From NCBI RefSeq assembly GCF_004339015.1, contig NZ_SMFQ01000003.1:434001-498000 (forward strand): a stretch of 64,000 nt of DNA. The letters run 5' to 3'. Below are positions 38,006-46,697 of this stretch, one piece after another; the first letter of the stretch is position 1; each line of letters begins with the position of its first letter. Source of the DNA: Cocleimonas flava (GTDB lineage: Bacteria > Pseudomonadota > Gammaproteobacteria > Thiotrichales > Thiotrichaceae). A model generated the notes under the pieces. It saw only the letters and a list, made by a program, of their open reading frames with translations. It had not been told where the DNA came from and made no database searches. The translations under genes were made by a program, and so were the position numbers.

Positions 38006-39112
38006 TTACTCAGATACATACTCAACGATTTCTAGGCCAAATCCAGCCAGACCATGGAAATGCTTAGGCGCGCTCATTACGCGCATTTTTGTCACGCCCA
38101 CATCACTTAAGATCTGTGCGCCAATACCAAAGGTTTTTAATGCGGTAGGCGATGATTCATCGTATTCAGCTTGTTGCTCATGATTGATATCGATTTCTCT
38201 TAGACGATCAAGGAAGCTCTCTGACCCCGTACCACGAAGCACAACGATTACTCCCTGCTCTTCACGTTCCATAATTTGCATCACATCGCGTAACGGCCAT
38301 GAACAGCCTTCTTCCTGAAGTGAGAGCATATCGCATAAGGTATCTTCTACATGTACACGCACCAATACTGGTTCATCTTCTTTGACTTCACCTTTTACCA
38401 AGGCAAGATGTGAACGTTGGCTTGCTTCATCCTGATACCCAATAACTTTGAACTTTCCAAACTCTGTATTCAATTCTGCTTCGTGCTTACGTACGATGGT
38501 TTTTTCATTCTGCACGCGGTAACGAATGAGTTCTTCGATGGTGCCAATTTTTATATTATGCTTTTCTGAAATTTTAAAAAGATCATCGCGGCGCGCCATG
38601 CTACCGTCTTCATTCAAAATCTCAACAATGGCAGCTGCAGGTTCCAGACCGGCTAATCTCGCCAGATCAACACCGGCTTCAGTATGACCCGCGCGCGTTA
38701 ACACACCGCCGGGTTGTGCCATTAATGGAAAAATATGACCAGGTTGCACAATACTCTTACTGGTAGCATCAGGTGCTACTGCTGCACGAATTGTTAAGGC
38801 ACGATCGTAAGCTGATATACCGGTAGTAACGCCTTCAGCCGCTTCAATAGATACGGTAAAGTTGGTGCTGAATTCTTCATTATTTTCAGCAACCATCAAC
38901 GGAAGTGCCAACTGCTTACAACGCTCTGCGGTAATAGGCATGCAGACTAAACCACGCCCATAAGTGGCGAAAAAGTTGATATCTTCCGTTCTAACTTTAG
39001 AAGCAGCCATTAAGAAGTCACCTTCGTTTTCACGATCTTCATCGTCAACGATAATGACCATTTTGCCTTCGGCAAGGTCTTCTATTATTTCTTCTATGCT
39101 ATTAAAATTCAT
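38006..39112 (-). CDS. ribB: 3,4-dihydroxy-2-butanone-4-phosphate synthase with a degenerate GTP cyclohydrolase II domain
   Basis: The 368-residue protein has a complete N-terminal synthase (DDEDRENEGDFLMAA, then the conserved RAGHTEA) at about 1-205. The C-terminal half is related to GTP cyclohydrolase II. The zinc ligands of that enzyme (HSECLTGD and CDCG) are replaced: the equivalent region reads HVEDTLCDML and GCSWPL. It is therefore unlikely to act on GTP, as known for many proteobacterial RibBA-like proteins, and a separate ribA is expected elsewhere. It lies four bases after ribE. Confidence 0.92.
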   Translation of the reverse strand: MNFNSIEEIIEDLAEGKMVIIVDDEDRENEGDFLMAASKVRTEDINFFATYGRGLVCMPITAERCKQLALPLMVAENNEEFSTNFTVSIEAAEGVTTGISAYDRALTIRAAVAPDATSKSIVQPGHIFPLMAQPGGVLTRAGHTEAGVDLARLAGLEPAAAIVEILNEDGSMARRDDLFKISEKHNIKIGTIEELIRYRVQNEKTIVRKHEAELNTEFGKFKVIGYQDEASQRSHLALVKGEVKEDEPVLVRVHVEDTLCDMLSLQEEGCSWPLRDVMQIMEREEQGVIVVLRGTGSESFLDRLREIDINHEQQAEYDESSPTALKTFGIGAQILSDVGVTKMRVMSAPKHFHGLAGFGLEIVEYVSE

Positions 39113-39116
39113 ATAA

Positions 39117-39788
39117 TTAACTTCGCGCTACAAAACCGTTTTCGGCTAAATATTCTTCTGTAATAGTTGATCCTTTTGCACTTCCTTCATTCAGCGCGCC
39201 GCCTTGTAACAAACGCTCTAAATAACGGGCAATAACATCAACTTCTAAATTAATTTTGGTGCCTGCTTGATAATCACTGATAACAGTTTCTTGCAAGGTA
39301 TGTGGGACGATATTGATTTCAAAATAAACACCATCAACACGGTTCACAGTAAGGCTAACGCCATCAATGGTAATTGATCCTTTGGCGGCAATATAACGTG
39401 CCAGATCATCGGGAGCTTTGATACGAAAATGCTCAGAACGACCATCATTTCGTCGAGATTCAACTTCGCCCAGACCATCCACATGCCCACTAACCAGATG
39501 GCCACCCAAACGGGTATTCAGGGTTAATGCCTTTTCCAGATTAACTGGAGAACCTTTTGATAAACCACCCAATGAAGTCAGTGAAAGTGTCTCTCTAGAG
39601 ACATCCGCCGTAAAACTATTTTCAGTCATAGCAACTGCTGTTAAACACACACCGTTGACGGCAATACTATCGCCTAACTCAACGTCGCCCATATCCAGCT
39701 TTCCGGTGTTTACAACCAGAGACACATCGCCGCCCTTAGGCTGAAGATCTGAAATAGTACCGATTGATTGAATAATGCCTGTAAACAT
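39117..39788 (-). CDS. ribE: Riboflavin synthase, alpha chain
   Basis: About 223 residues from the ATG at 39788, which gives the canonical MFTGIIQ start; the frame stays open to 39875 but that extension is not family-like. It dismutates two lumazines to riboflavin. Two lumazine-binding barrels are seen: GVCLTAV...DVSRETL with LGGHLVSGHVDG, and GVSLTVN later. No FMN riboswitch is recognisable in the 295 bases upstream. It leads the minus-strand run ribE-ribBA-ribH-nusB-thiL-pgpA. Confidence 0.96.
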   Translation of the reverse strand: MFTGIIQSIGTISDLQPKGGDVSLVVNTGKLDMGDVELGDSIAVNGVCLTAVAMTENSFTADVSRETLSLTSLGGLSKGSPVNLEKALTLNTRLGGHLVSGHVDGLGEVESRRNDGRSEHFRIKAPDDLARYIAAKGSITIDGVSLTVNRVDGVYFEINIVPHTLQETVISDYQAGTKINLEVDVIARYLERLLQGGALNEGSAKGSTITEEYLAENGFVARS

Positions 39789-40083
39789 GAGTTTATTTTT
39801 ACTTCCTAAGAATGATTTCTTATGATTTAAAAAGGTTAAAAATCGCGTCAAAATGCGAGGGTGAAGTATTATCACCTAGCTAGATTAAGATAGAAAGCCC
39901 GAGAGATGACTATTTAGCAATAGAATGCCTTAAAAGTGATGCAAATTTTAATCAATGAGGTGAATTGAATTCATTTGATTAGTCAGGCTGGAAGGGAATT
40001 AGGTGACTAATAGAGGGGTTGAATAAAGCGCTAGAAGACTAAAAAACGAATTGAAAAAAGCGAAAAGAAAGAAGAACAAACAA

Positions 40084-40866
40084 TCACTTCATTTTTTTGT
40101 AAAGATGCGGCGCCAAAGTGCGATTGAACTGCCAACCATGTCTACCCGGCTTTGCGCCTAATTTGGGTGGTTGGTAAACAGCCTTTACTCTTTTTTTATC
40201 AAAATCGGGATTGAGCACAGCATAGATCCTAAGCACATTCTTCACGTATTGCTTAGTCTCTTTATAAGGTGGAATTCCGTTGTATTTATCAACCGCGCCT
40301 TCACCCGCATTGTATCCTGCTATGGCTTTCTCAATATTGCCTTTATACCGATCCAGTAAAAATCTCAGATACTTAACACCAGCGCGAATATTCTGTTGCG
40401 GATCATAACTGTCGGTAACACCAAAACGATCAGCCGTATCGGGAATTAATTGCATCAGGCCTTGAGCGCCCGCTGAAGATAATGCCTTACGTTTAAAACA
40501 CGATTCAGCTGTAATAATCGATTTGACTAAATTGGTATCCACATTATGCTTTTTCGCATACTTTGTAATGTGTGTATCGTATTGATCGGCTTTTGCATGA
40601 ACCTGTCTTGCATTCCAGCTAATGCAATTATCCGGAAATGTCAGTTTGGGTTGAGCCTTTTTGACGATCTTTTTAGAATTATTCTTAGCTGGTTTCGCCG
40701 CTGCCGCAGGGTGCACAACAGCATTATTGCGGGTTAAATTTAACATCGCCAATTTCATGTTTTTATCTATAACAGGCTGTTTAGCAGGATTTGCACCCAC
40801 AGCTGGAAGCATGCTAACACTCATCAGCAATGCAATAGATAACTGTTTGTAATACGTTAAAAACAT
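40084..40866 (-). CDS. Lytic transglycosylase (SLT domain), periplasmic
   Basis: The 260-residue protein has a signal peptide (to about 25), a basic Lys/Ala-rich linker (54-75) and a goose-type lysozyme-like SLT domain at about 100-210. The catalytic Glu121 lies in ITAESCF, followed by the family motifs GAQGLMQLIPDTA, NIRAGVKYL and AGYNAGEGAV. It cleaves peptidoglycan glycan strands. The positively charged C-terminus may hold the substrate. It is monocistronic as far as the gaps show. Confidence 0.9.
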   Translation of the reverse strand: MFLTYYKQLSIALLMSVSMLPAVGANPAKQPVIDKNMKLAMLNLTRNNAVVHPAAAAKPAKNNSKKIVKKAQPKLTFPDNCISWNARQVHAKADQYDTHITKYAKKHNVDTNLVKSIITAESCFKRKALSSAGAQGLMQLIPDTADRFGVTDSYDPQQNIRAGVKYLRFLLDRYKGNIEKAIAGYNAGEGAVDKYNGIPPYKETKQYVKNVLRIYAVLNPDFDKKRVKAVYQPPKLGAKPGRHGWQFNRTLAPHLYKKMK

Positions 40867-41024
40867 GAATATTTAGGGCTGGGCTCGTTTATGAATTAGA
40901 TTACTTGGTTTGGGTTTGTTGATTTAGCTAAATTAGGGGGTACTTATATTATAGTGTACTTTGGCCATAAAAAGTTCGTTTAGTCAGTGTTTCACATCCC
41001 GCCAAGCTAAAATATAAACCCCTA

Positions 41025-42089
41025 TTATTCAAAACTTCCTATTTCAGCCAATACAGATGTTGCGTAGCAACCGGCTGGTAGAGCAAAGGATAATTCTACC
41101 GTACTCCCTGCTTCATCACTATCATTGTGGCTATTACCATCTTTATCAAGATACGCATAAGTTAGGTTTTCTACGCTAATTCGCATCGCGCGTCTTTCCT
41201 GTTTTAAGCCATTTCTTTCCAATCCATCACACAGGCTTTTAAAAGTATCTGCAATTTCTGTTTCTAAACCTAAAGTTTCATCATGAGTTGCTAAACGTCC
41301 ACGTCCCCACAATGCTGCGGTAGGATGCAAATCGTGTTTATCAACCCGTTGAATAATCTCATCGCTCAATGCCTCATAAAAGCATGATTTAGAACCATTC
41401 AACATGTACACATCACCTTCAACAGCTTTGTTCCAGTTATCAGCCTCTATACGCGCCGAAAGAATATGATTGAAAATCCACGAACGCGCTGAAGATAAAT
41501 AAATACTACGTTTAGCGCGGTCTTTAAACTTAAATTCACCCGCAAACCATTTTTCAGCTCTTTCGATATTGTAATTATTATGACCAAAGCGTTGAGCACC
41601 AAAATAATTAGGCACTCCCTGTTGTTTGATACGCTCAATGGTTGCTGCTAACTCTGATTCTTCGCCTTTGAAATCGCTTAGCTTCAAGGTGAATTTATTA
41701 CCAATCAACGCCCCACGCTTGAGCTTTTTATCATGACGTTTCTCTGCTAATACTTCTACCGATTCTGGCAGTAACGCCTGCCAATCAGGCGCTTCTCGTC
41801 CCGGCATTTGCACACTAAACCATTGCGTTGTTACCGCATTGCGATCTTTTAAACCTGCATAACTCACATCCCGACGTGGAACACCAGCCGCTTTCGCTAA
41901 CAAACCACCCACCCAGTCAGTATTCTCACCAGTTTTTTTGATGTGCAACCACACGTGTTCACCAATGCCTGACGGTGAAAATTGCTGAATCTCATCCACT
42001 TGAAAATCAGACGCAGTACTGCGAATAAGCCCGGAAAGCGTGCTGTTTTTGTTAACCTTGTTAAAGGAAATTTTATCTAAGTCAGTCAT
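41025..42089 (-). CDS. truD: tRNA pseudouridine(13) synthase
   Basis: About 354 residues from the ATG at 42089, close to E. coli TruD (349). The frame is open to 42197, but that extension overlaps a repeat arm and is not conserved-looking. Catalytic Asp82 lies in AGLKDRNAVTTQ, and the LIRSTASDFQVDEI opening and NYFGAQRFG motif are typical. It modifies U13 of tRNA-Glu. In many relatives truD sits in the ispF-truD-surE cluster; here it stands alone. Confidence 0.94.
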   Translation of the reverse strand: MTDLDKISFNKVNKNSTLSGLIRSTASDFQVDEIQQFSPSGIGEHVWLHIKKTGENTDWVGGLLAKAAGVPRRDVSYAGLKDRNAVTTQWFSVQMPGREAPDWQALLPESVEVLAEKRHDKKLKRGALIGNKFTLKLSDFKGEESELAATIERIKQQGVPNYFGAQRFGHNNYNIERAEKWFAGEFKFKDRAKRSIYLSSARSWIFNHILSARIEADNWNKAVEGDVYMLNGSKSCFYEALSDEIIQRVDKHDLHPTAALWGRGRLATHDETLGLETEIADTFKSLCDGLERNGLKQERRAMRISVENLTYAYLDKDGNSHNDSDEAGSTVELSFALPAGCYATSVLAEIGSFE

Positions 42090-42173
42090 GGGCGGGGAGT
42101 ATAAAGTGATACGGCCGTTCTTGATAACTAATTGATAACTAATTAATAGCTTATTTAACTGACAAATAGTGAA

Positions 42174-42203
42174 AGGCACCCCACTACTTTGAGGCACTTT
42201 TTT
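42174..42203 (+). repeat. Dispersed C-rich repeat, solo C arm
   Basis: The arm reads AAGGCACCCCACTACTTT with a C-to-A change in the C-run, then GAGGCACTTTTTT. It lies between acpH and truD, both minus strand. Confidence 0.84.
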
Positions 42204-42263
42204 AATATAAACCGAGAACTGTTAATTTATTAGGAATCCCGTTACTCAACTCTAAAGCGTTTA

Positions 42264-42851
42264 TCAGGTTTGCTCAATACTTTGATTCTTAACTTCTTCC
42301 AGTAGCTGAGGAAAGAAATCCAAATAAACATCTTCTATCTGGTTTTTATGTATTTTTAACTCATCTATTGATCCAGAGAAATCATTTTTAAAACGAATAC
42401 GCTCTGAGATACGATCAAGCGCATAACCAACCCCATCTAATTCTGAATACGCAGAAAACCAATCATTCTCGATTAAGTTAGTAGTGACGCGTTGCATACG
42501 ATCAGGCATCAGATGATTACCCGCCGCTAAGTCTCGATAATAAATGTTTCGACGATTTTCAAAACTTAGCACATCGAAACGTTCCCAGTGCACAATCAAG
42601 AAATGATCAAACACCATATCAAGCATAATGCCGGCAAAACGTCTTCTTTGTGGAGAAATTAAGGCTTTTAAATCGAGAACCTTGGGATGACTATCAGTAA
42701 ACCGATCGACCAGTCGATGATTGTCGTAACCTAAGACAACTTTACTTGGCAAAGCCTGAATATCAACTCCTTTACGAAAGTCACCTAATAGATTTCCAAC
42801 GCGCGATTCAATGGTAGGTTGAGACAAAAATAAATGAGAAAGGTAATTCAT
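42264..42851 (-). CDS. acpH: Acyl carrier protein phosphodiesterase
   Basis: The 195-residue protein matches AcpH: it opens with MNYLSHLFLS, has GNLLGDFRKG, then NHRLVDRFTDSHP and RRRFAGIMLDMVFDHFL. AcpH removes the 4'-phosphopantetheine from acyl carrier protein in an HD-like metal site (His/Asp in the listed segments). It stands alone between two same-orientation repeat arms at 42174 and 42932. Confidence 0.9.
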   Translation of the reverse strand: MNYLSHLFLSQPTIESRVGNLLGDFRKGVDIQALPSKVVLGYDNHRLVDRFTDSHPKVLDLKALISPQRRRFAGIMLDMVFDHFLIVHWERFDVLSFENRRNIYYRDLAAGNHLMPDRMQRVTTNLIENDWFSAYSELDGVGYALDRISERIRFKNDFSGSIDELKIHKNQIEDVYLDFFPQLLEEVKNQSIEQT

Positions 42852-42931
42852 TGCTGTAGTTTACAGAAGCTGTAACAGGCTTGTAAGTTATGTTCATGAA
42901 ATATGATAGGGAAGATTTATAACATATCAAT

Positions 42932-42960
42932 TGCCACCCCCTACTTTGAATGAGTTTTTT
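42932..42960 (+). repeat. Dispersed C-rich repeat, solo C arm (diverged)
   Basis: The arm reads TTGCCACCCCCTACTTT then GAATGAGTTTTTT, with one fewer C and a changed distal part. It lies upstream of acpH. Confidence 0.75.
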
Positions 42961-43024
42961 AATGATATTGAATTTTTGCTCAGCTAAGGCAGTAGATAGC
43001 CCACCATATATTCCTGCACTTCAG

Positions 43025-43075
43025 AAAGCGCACCATGCAAATAGATACTTTCTATTTTTTTGCATGGTGCGCTTT
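43025..43075. terminator. Long perfect hairpin after the small secreted Cys protein gene
   Basis: A 17-bp perfect stem (43025-43041 with 43059-43075; AAAGCGCACCATGCAAA) can extend inward through AATAGA/TCTATT. It lies 12 bases after the stop of the minus-strand gene at 43088. There is no clear T-run on the minus-strand side, so intrinsic termination is plausible but not certain. Confidence 0.55.
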
Positions 43076-43087
43076 AAATTATTTTTA

Positions 43088-43444
43088 TTATTTTATCTTT
43101 TTAGGTTGAAAATGATCACCCGGTAATAAATTTCTTTTTGGATTAACAAGCTTGGGATTACTTAATTTTGGATTTGTTACTGAATCTAATCTGGAATTAG
43201 GTAGCTTTAAATCGCTCTTATTATTACAACCAGCAGGTACAAAAACACAATCGCTTCCACCCGCTCCGTTTGATGTACATTTTAACTCGCATTTAACTTT
43301 TTGTATGAATGGGCTATGTAACAAGCCGCTATATTCAGCAGCATTCATTGAATTAAACATAAACATGCATGCCAGGATTGCCCCCACCCCAAATTTGCTT
43401 ACATTAACGTTTTTTTCTGGAATACAACCTTTAAACAATTTCAT
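43088..43444 (-). CDS. Small secreted protein with four cysteines, unknown
   Basis: The 118-residue protein starts at an ATG with a strong GAGGAG site seven bases upstream. A hydrophobic stretch at about 19-36, ending MNAAEYS, is a probable signal peptide preceded by a long charged N-region. The mature part carries four Cys (VKCELKC...SDCVFVPAGC), likely two disulfides, then a Lys/Asn/Pro-rich tail with NPKL-type repeats. I do not recognise a family. It is monocistronic, with a hairpin after its stop. Confidence 0.6.
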   Translation of the reverse strand: MKLFKGCIPEKNVNVSKFGVGAILACMFMFNSMNAAEYSGLLHSPFIQKVKCELKCTSNGAGGSDCVFVPAGCNNKSDLKLPNSRLDSVTNPKLSNPKLVNPKRNLLPGDHFQPKKIK

Positions 43445-43989
43445 AATAAGTCTCCTCGTATAATGAAAAGTGCTTATAGCTTCCTGAAGAGTTATTCAAC
43501 TATTCTACTAACTTTTACTCAATATGCTTACACATGTAGTTTGCTGTTAATACTAATTATATCGTTGCTTATTCAAGCGACAAAATCACCCGGCTGCTCT
43601 CAAGAGATTAACCGTTACACACAAACTTTAGGGAAGCCATAATGCTATTGCTGTAAAAATATATTGTTTACTTTGCATAACGTAAACTCGATTTTTTTCA
43701 AAGAATCTAATCAATCGCACTGTAAGGATTCATTGATTAGGTTATTGATACTAAATGAACGCCTCAATATTTTCTGTGATTAAATTCACAAAAAGTAAAA
43801 ACATTTGATGACATATTAGTTTTATTAAAAGTCACCCCCCTACTTTGGGCCAATTTTTTAATCTGCTTATTTTCTATAGTATGATGCGATTAATCTTTTA
43901 ATAAAAAAGTGCCTATAAGTAGGGGGGTGACCTTCACTCTATTAGCCGTTCATTGTCTGTATTTGAGATAATCTTAAAACGAGATATTT
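43445..43989. other. 545-base intergenic region with a paired repeat and a hairpin
   Basis: This divergent gap is AT-rich. It holds a hairpin (CTAATCAAT, 43707-43715, with 43732-43740) and two facing repeat arms at 43827-43859 and 43903-43933. A 59-codon ORF (43463-43642) lacks a ribosome site and is not accepted. Promoters for the genes at 43444 and 43990 must lie here, but I cannot place them. Confidence 0.6.
43827..43933. repeat. Dispersed C-rich repeat, two facing arms
   Basis: C arm 43827-43859 (AAAAGTCACCCCCCTACTTT, then GGGCCAATTTTTT) and G arm 43903-43933 (AAAAAAGTGCCTATAAGTA, six G, TGACC) face each other across 43 bases. The arms can pair over most of their length. The gap is divergent. 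Confidence 0.88.
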
Positions 43990-44364
43990 ATGCAAATTTA
44001 TCTATTATGGTTAGCTGTTGCTGTCAGTTTTCTTACATTTACAATCCATACTTTTGTAGGTGGTCCACGTGTAGCAAAACCATTATTAGAAAGTAAAGAA
44101 CTTCCCATAGCATCAAAGTGGCTTAACTATTACACTTGGCACATCACTACCATTTTCACTTTGTTAATGGGGGGCGGATATGCTTATGTGGCATTACACC
44201 CAGACAAACCAGAATTAGTTGTATTTTTAACAATTCTTACTGGTGCCTTTTCCCTGCTAAGTGTTAGTGTTGCCATTAAAGGAAAGATAAACCCGTTTAG
44301 ATTTCCATCCACGTCTCTTTTTGCAGCTGTCTGCTTATTAGGTTTAGCGAGTTTGGTCATATAA
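43990..44364 (+). CDS. Small integral membrane protein, unknown
   Basis: The 124-residue protein has four membrane segments (about 3-22, 46-66, 75-95, 104-123) separated by short loops. A conserved-looking TFVGGPRVAKPLL stretch follows helix 1. The gene is co-directional with an acyltransferase 64 bases downstream. I do not recognise a named family; similar four-helix proteins are annotated only as hypothetical. A repeat arm lies 56 bases before its ATG. Confidence 0.65.
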   Translation: MQIYLLWLAVAVSFLTFTIHTFVGGPRVAKPLLESKELPIASKWLNYYTWHITTIFTLLMGGGYAYVALHPDKPELVVFLTILTGAFSLLSVSVAIKGKINPFRFPSTSLFAAVCLLGLASLVI

Positions 44365-44428
44365 AAATAATCTACAAGAAATTGTTGAAGACTACAACAC
44401 CAGAAATACAACATTACAAGGAACCAGA

Positions 44429-44989
44429 ATGCTTAAATCTTTCGCTAAAAAGTTATTGAAACTTATTGGCTGGAAAATTGATATTGTTTTACCGAAAGAA
44501 AAAAAATACGTGTTGATTGGCGCACCTCATACCAGCAACTGGGACTTTCCGTTGACTATGCTGACCTTCTGGACACTCCATTTAAAAATTCACTGGGTGG
44601 CTAAAATTCAAATGTTTTGGGGACCCTTTCATTACTTGTTTACTGCACTTGGCGGGATACCGGTAGATCGCAAAAGCTCGAAAGGTTTCATCGAACAGAT
44701 TACCACCAGATTCGACGAAGCGGATGAGATGGTGCTTACTATTTCACCAGAAGGCACCCGTTCTAAAACAGATCATTGGAAGAGTGGTTTTTATCATATT
44801 GCACAATCGGCAAATGTGCCGATTTGTATGGCTTATATCGATTACGAAAAACGCACTATGGGGTTTTCTCAGGTTTTATATCCAAGCGGAGACATTGATG
44901 CCGACATGAAAATTATCGCTGAATTCTACAAAGATATTAAAGGTAAACGACCTCAGAATCAGGGCCCTGTTCAACTGAAAAAAGAGTAA
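44429..44989 (+). CDS. Lysophospholipid acyltransferase-family protein
   Basis: The 186-residue protein has the PlsC/LPLAT motifs: motif I HTSNWD (His and Asp catalytic), motif II at GGIPVDRKSS, motif III SPEGTRSKTDHWKSG, and a motif IV-like VPICMAYIDY. Proteins of this short branch transfer acyl groups to glycerophosphates or related lipids; the acceptor is unknown. A good AAGGA site lies six bases before the ATG. Its stop codon abuts a repeat arm. Confidence 0.83.
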   Translation: MLKSFAKKLLKLIGWKIDIVLPKEKKYVLIGAPHTSNWDFPLTMLTFWTLHLKIHWVAKIQMFWGPFHYLFTALGGIPVDRKSSKGFIEQITTRFDEADEMVLTISPEGTRSKTDHWKSGFYHIAQSANVPICMAYIDYEKRTMGFSQVLYPSGDIDADMKIIAEFYKDIKGKRPQNQGPVQLKKE

Positions 44990-45018
44990 AGCCACCCCCC
45001 TACTTTGGGGCATATTTT
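44989..45018 (+). repeat. Dispersed C-rich repeat, solo C arm filling a convergent gap
   Basis: The arm reads AGCCACCCCCCTACTTT then GGGGCATATTTTA. It spans the whole 27-base gap between the acyltransferase stop (44987-44989) and the convergent PLP-enzyme stop (45017-45019). CCCC and GGGG can pair before the T-rich end. Confidence 0.87.
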
Positions 45019-45991
45019 ATTTGTCTTGCAGATAAGATTGAATACGATGCCAACTGGATTCACCCGCGAGTTTCATGACGTTATCCTGCATCCCAAACCA
45101 ACCTTGCAAGCCGCCGCTATGCACCATGGTAATGGATGTTCCCCTGGCAAATTCGCAGGCAACTATTTGTTCGACTAAACGCCGGCACATTTTGCTGGTA
45201 TAAATCGGATCTAATAAAATACCTGTTTGTTCTAACCAATCAAGAATAAACACAAGATGCGTATCATCAAATTTTGCATATCCACCATAGTCTGCCTGCA
45301 CGATTGAATACCTATTAAAATGTGTAGCCTCTGCATTCTCAGCCGCAATGAATGATGCGATGCGTTCCTCGAGTGATTGATCTTTTAAAACGGCATAGCC
45401 AATAGCCTGTTGTGTTTCTTCTAGACCACAGACCAAACCCGCAAAACTAGCTCCCGTACCACTGGCAATAGTCAAAATATCACTTTTATGTTGTGCGTTG
45501 ATGTCTTTGCTTAATTCTGTACAACCCGCAACAGCTAGAGGGCTACTTCCACCCTCAGGAATAATCAACGCTTGTGGAAATCGTTTGCCCAATGCAGTTA
45601 AATAATTTTCATCATCACGAAGCTTATAGTTTTTTCGGGTGACAAATTCCAAAGTCATACCCGCATTTCGCGCTGCGGTGAGCGTTGGGTTTTTTGCGTA
45701 TTCAGCCTCACCACGAATAATTCCCATGCTCTGAAAATCATATTCATTAGCCATCAATGCCAAGGCATGAATATGATTAGAAAAAGCGCCACCGAAACTA
45801 AGGAGTTGTTCGATACCATTCTTTCTAGCGTAATCAAAATGCGGTTTTAACTTATAAAACTTATTTCCACTGGCAAGCGGATGAATTTCATCTGCTCTAG
45901 CCATAAATAGCTCTACTCCGGCATTTTTTGCAACGTCCAGCGCCACACGCTCCACACGCAAAGGACGCTTATACATATCTAAACTGGTCAT
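45017..45991 (-). CDS. PLP-dependent D-cysteine desulfhydrase / ACC deaminase family
   Basis: The 324-residue enzyme is a fold-type II PLP protein. The PLP lysine is Lys44 in SGNKFYKL, followed by FGGAFSNHIHALA, and a later EGGSSPLAVAG and SGTGASFAGL that bind the cofactor phosphate. The family includes D-cysteine desulfhydrase and 1-aminocyclopropane-1-carboxylate deaminase. The residues that separate these activities cannot be judged confidently by eye, and many environmental members use D-cysteine. It stands alone. Confidence 0.85.
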   Translation of the reverse strand: MTSLDMYKRPLRVERVALDVAKNAGVELFMARADEIHPLASGNKFYKLKPHFDYARKNGIEQLLSFGGAFSNHIHALALMANEYDFQSMGIIRGEAEYAKNPTLTAARNAGMTLEFVTRKNYKLRDDENYLTALGKRFPQALIIPEGGSSPLAVAGCTELSKDINAQHKSDILTIASGTGASFAGLVCGLEETQQAIGYAVLKDQSLEERIASFIAAENAEATHFNRYSIVQADYGGYAKFDDTHLVFILDWLEQTGILLDPIYTSKMCRRLVEQIVACEFARGTSITMVHSGGLQGWFGMQDNVMKLAGESSWHRIQSYLQDK

Positions 45992-46150
45992 TAAAATAAT
46001 TAATTAAAATACCTTTCATTTTATTATGGGATTTGACAGTGCTAATAGATTACGTATTTTAACGGTATTACAAATAGAAAATATCGCTAATTTACCATGC
46101 TTAATCTCATTCATTAATCGCTACTAAAATTAGAAACAGGAGACTGCTTT

Positions 46151-46468
46151 ATGCAAACAACAACGATCAAAACCATCCTTTTAAGTACATACACTTTGTT
46201 ATCTGTTAACGCTTTTGCCGCAGATGATGCAGGTAAGAAGACCTATGACGATGCATGCAAAGTCTGCCACGATGCGGGTATTGCGGGTTCCCCTAAATTT
46301 GGAGATGCAGAAGCCTGGGCACCGCGCATTGAAACCGGAATCGAAGCGCTATATACCACTTCATTAAAAGGGAAAGGAGCGATGCCGGCTAAAGGTGGAC
46401 GTGCTGATATCTCTGATGATGATGTTAAAGCTGCGGTTGATTATATGGTCAAAAACGCATCTAAATAA
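46151..46468 (+). CDS. Cytochrome c5-type c-type cytochrome
   Basis: The 105-residue protein has a signal peptide ending AFAADD and one haem site CKVCH (Cys36, Cys39, His40) with the distal ligand Met78 in GAMPAKGG. Size and the SPKFGDAEAWAPR segment are typical of periplasmic cytochrome c5, an electron carrier to terminal oxidases or other reductases. It is monocistronic. A strong AGGAGA site lies nine bases before the ATG. Confidence 0.9.
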   Translation: MQTTTIKTILLSTYTLLSVNAFAADDAGKKTYDDACKVCHDAGIAGSPKFGDAEAWAPRIETGIEALYTTSLKGKGAMPAKGGRADISDDDVKAAVDYMVKNASK

Positions 46469-46525
46469 GCCAGTTACCGTCAAAGCCCATATTATTTTTT
46501 TATAATCCAGACGTTCTTTTCACAA

Positions 46526-46559
46526 GCAGTAAACATCATTAAGGTTAGGTGTTTACTGC
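46526..46559. other. Inverted repeat between cytochrome c5 and rpe
   Basis: A perfect 10-bp inverted repeat (GCAGTAAACA, 46526-46535, with TGTTTACTGC at 46550-46559) has a 14-base spacer. No T-run follows. It may be a weak terminator for the cytochrome gene or an operator for rpe-gph. Confidence 0.4.
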
Positions 46560-46697
46560 CTACTATAAATAGTTAGGGTGTGAAAACAGTATCCCCAAAG
46601 GCGAATACACAGTTGAAAAATTATCAGATAGAGTCAAACTACAGGTATTAACATTAATCGCTTCATATAATACTTCATTAAACACAAGGAACCTTTT

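Noticed and set aside
39789-40083. FMN riboswitch upstream of ribE
   Set aside because: None of the conserved RFN-element segments, such as an ACCGGCGGT-type core, can be found on the minus strand in this gap.
40930-40960. AGGGGGTACTTATA near 40936 as a further decayed repeat copy
   Set aside because: It mixes the G-run with the C-face TACTTATA order, so it does not align to either arm orientation; chance similarity is likely.
42090-42197. N-terminal extension of TruD up to 42197
   Set aside because: The extension runs into a repeat arm, and the family start aligns with the ATG at 42089.
43463-43642. A 59-codon plus-strand ORF with one hydrophobic segment, divergent from the small secreted protein
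   Set aside because: No ribosome site precedes its ATG, which instead overlaps the opposite strand's leader, and the composition is that of AT-rich intergenic DNA.
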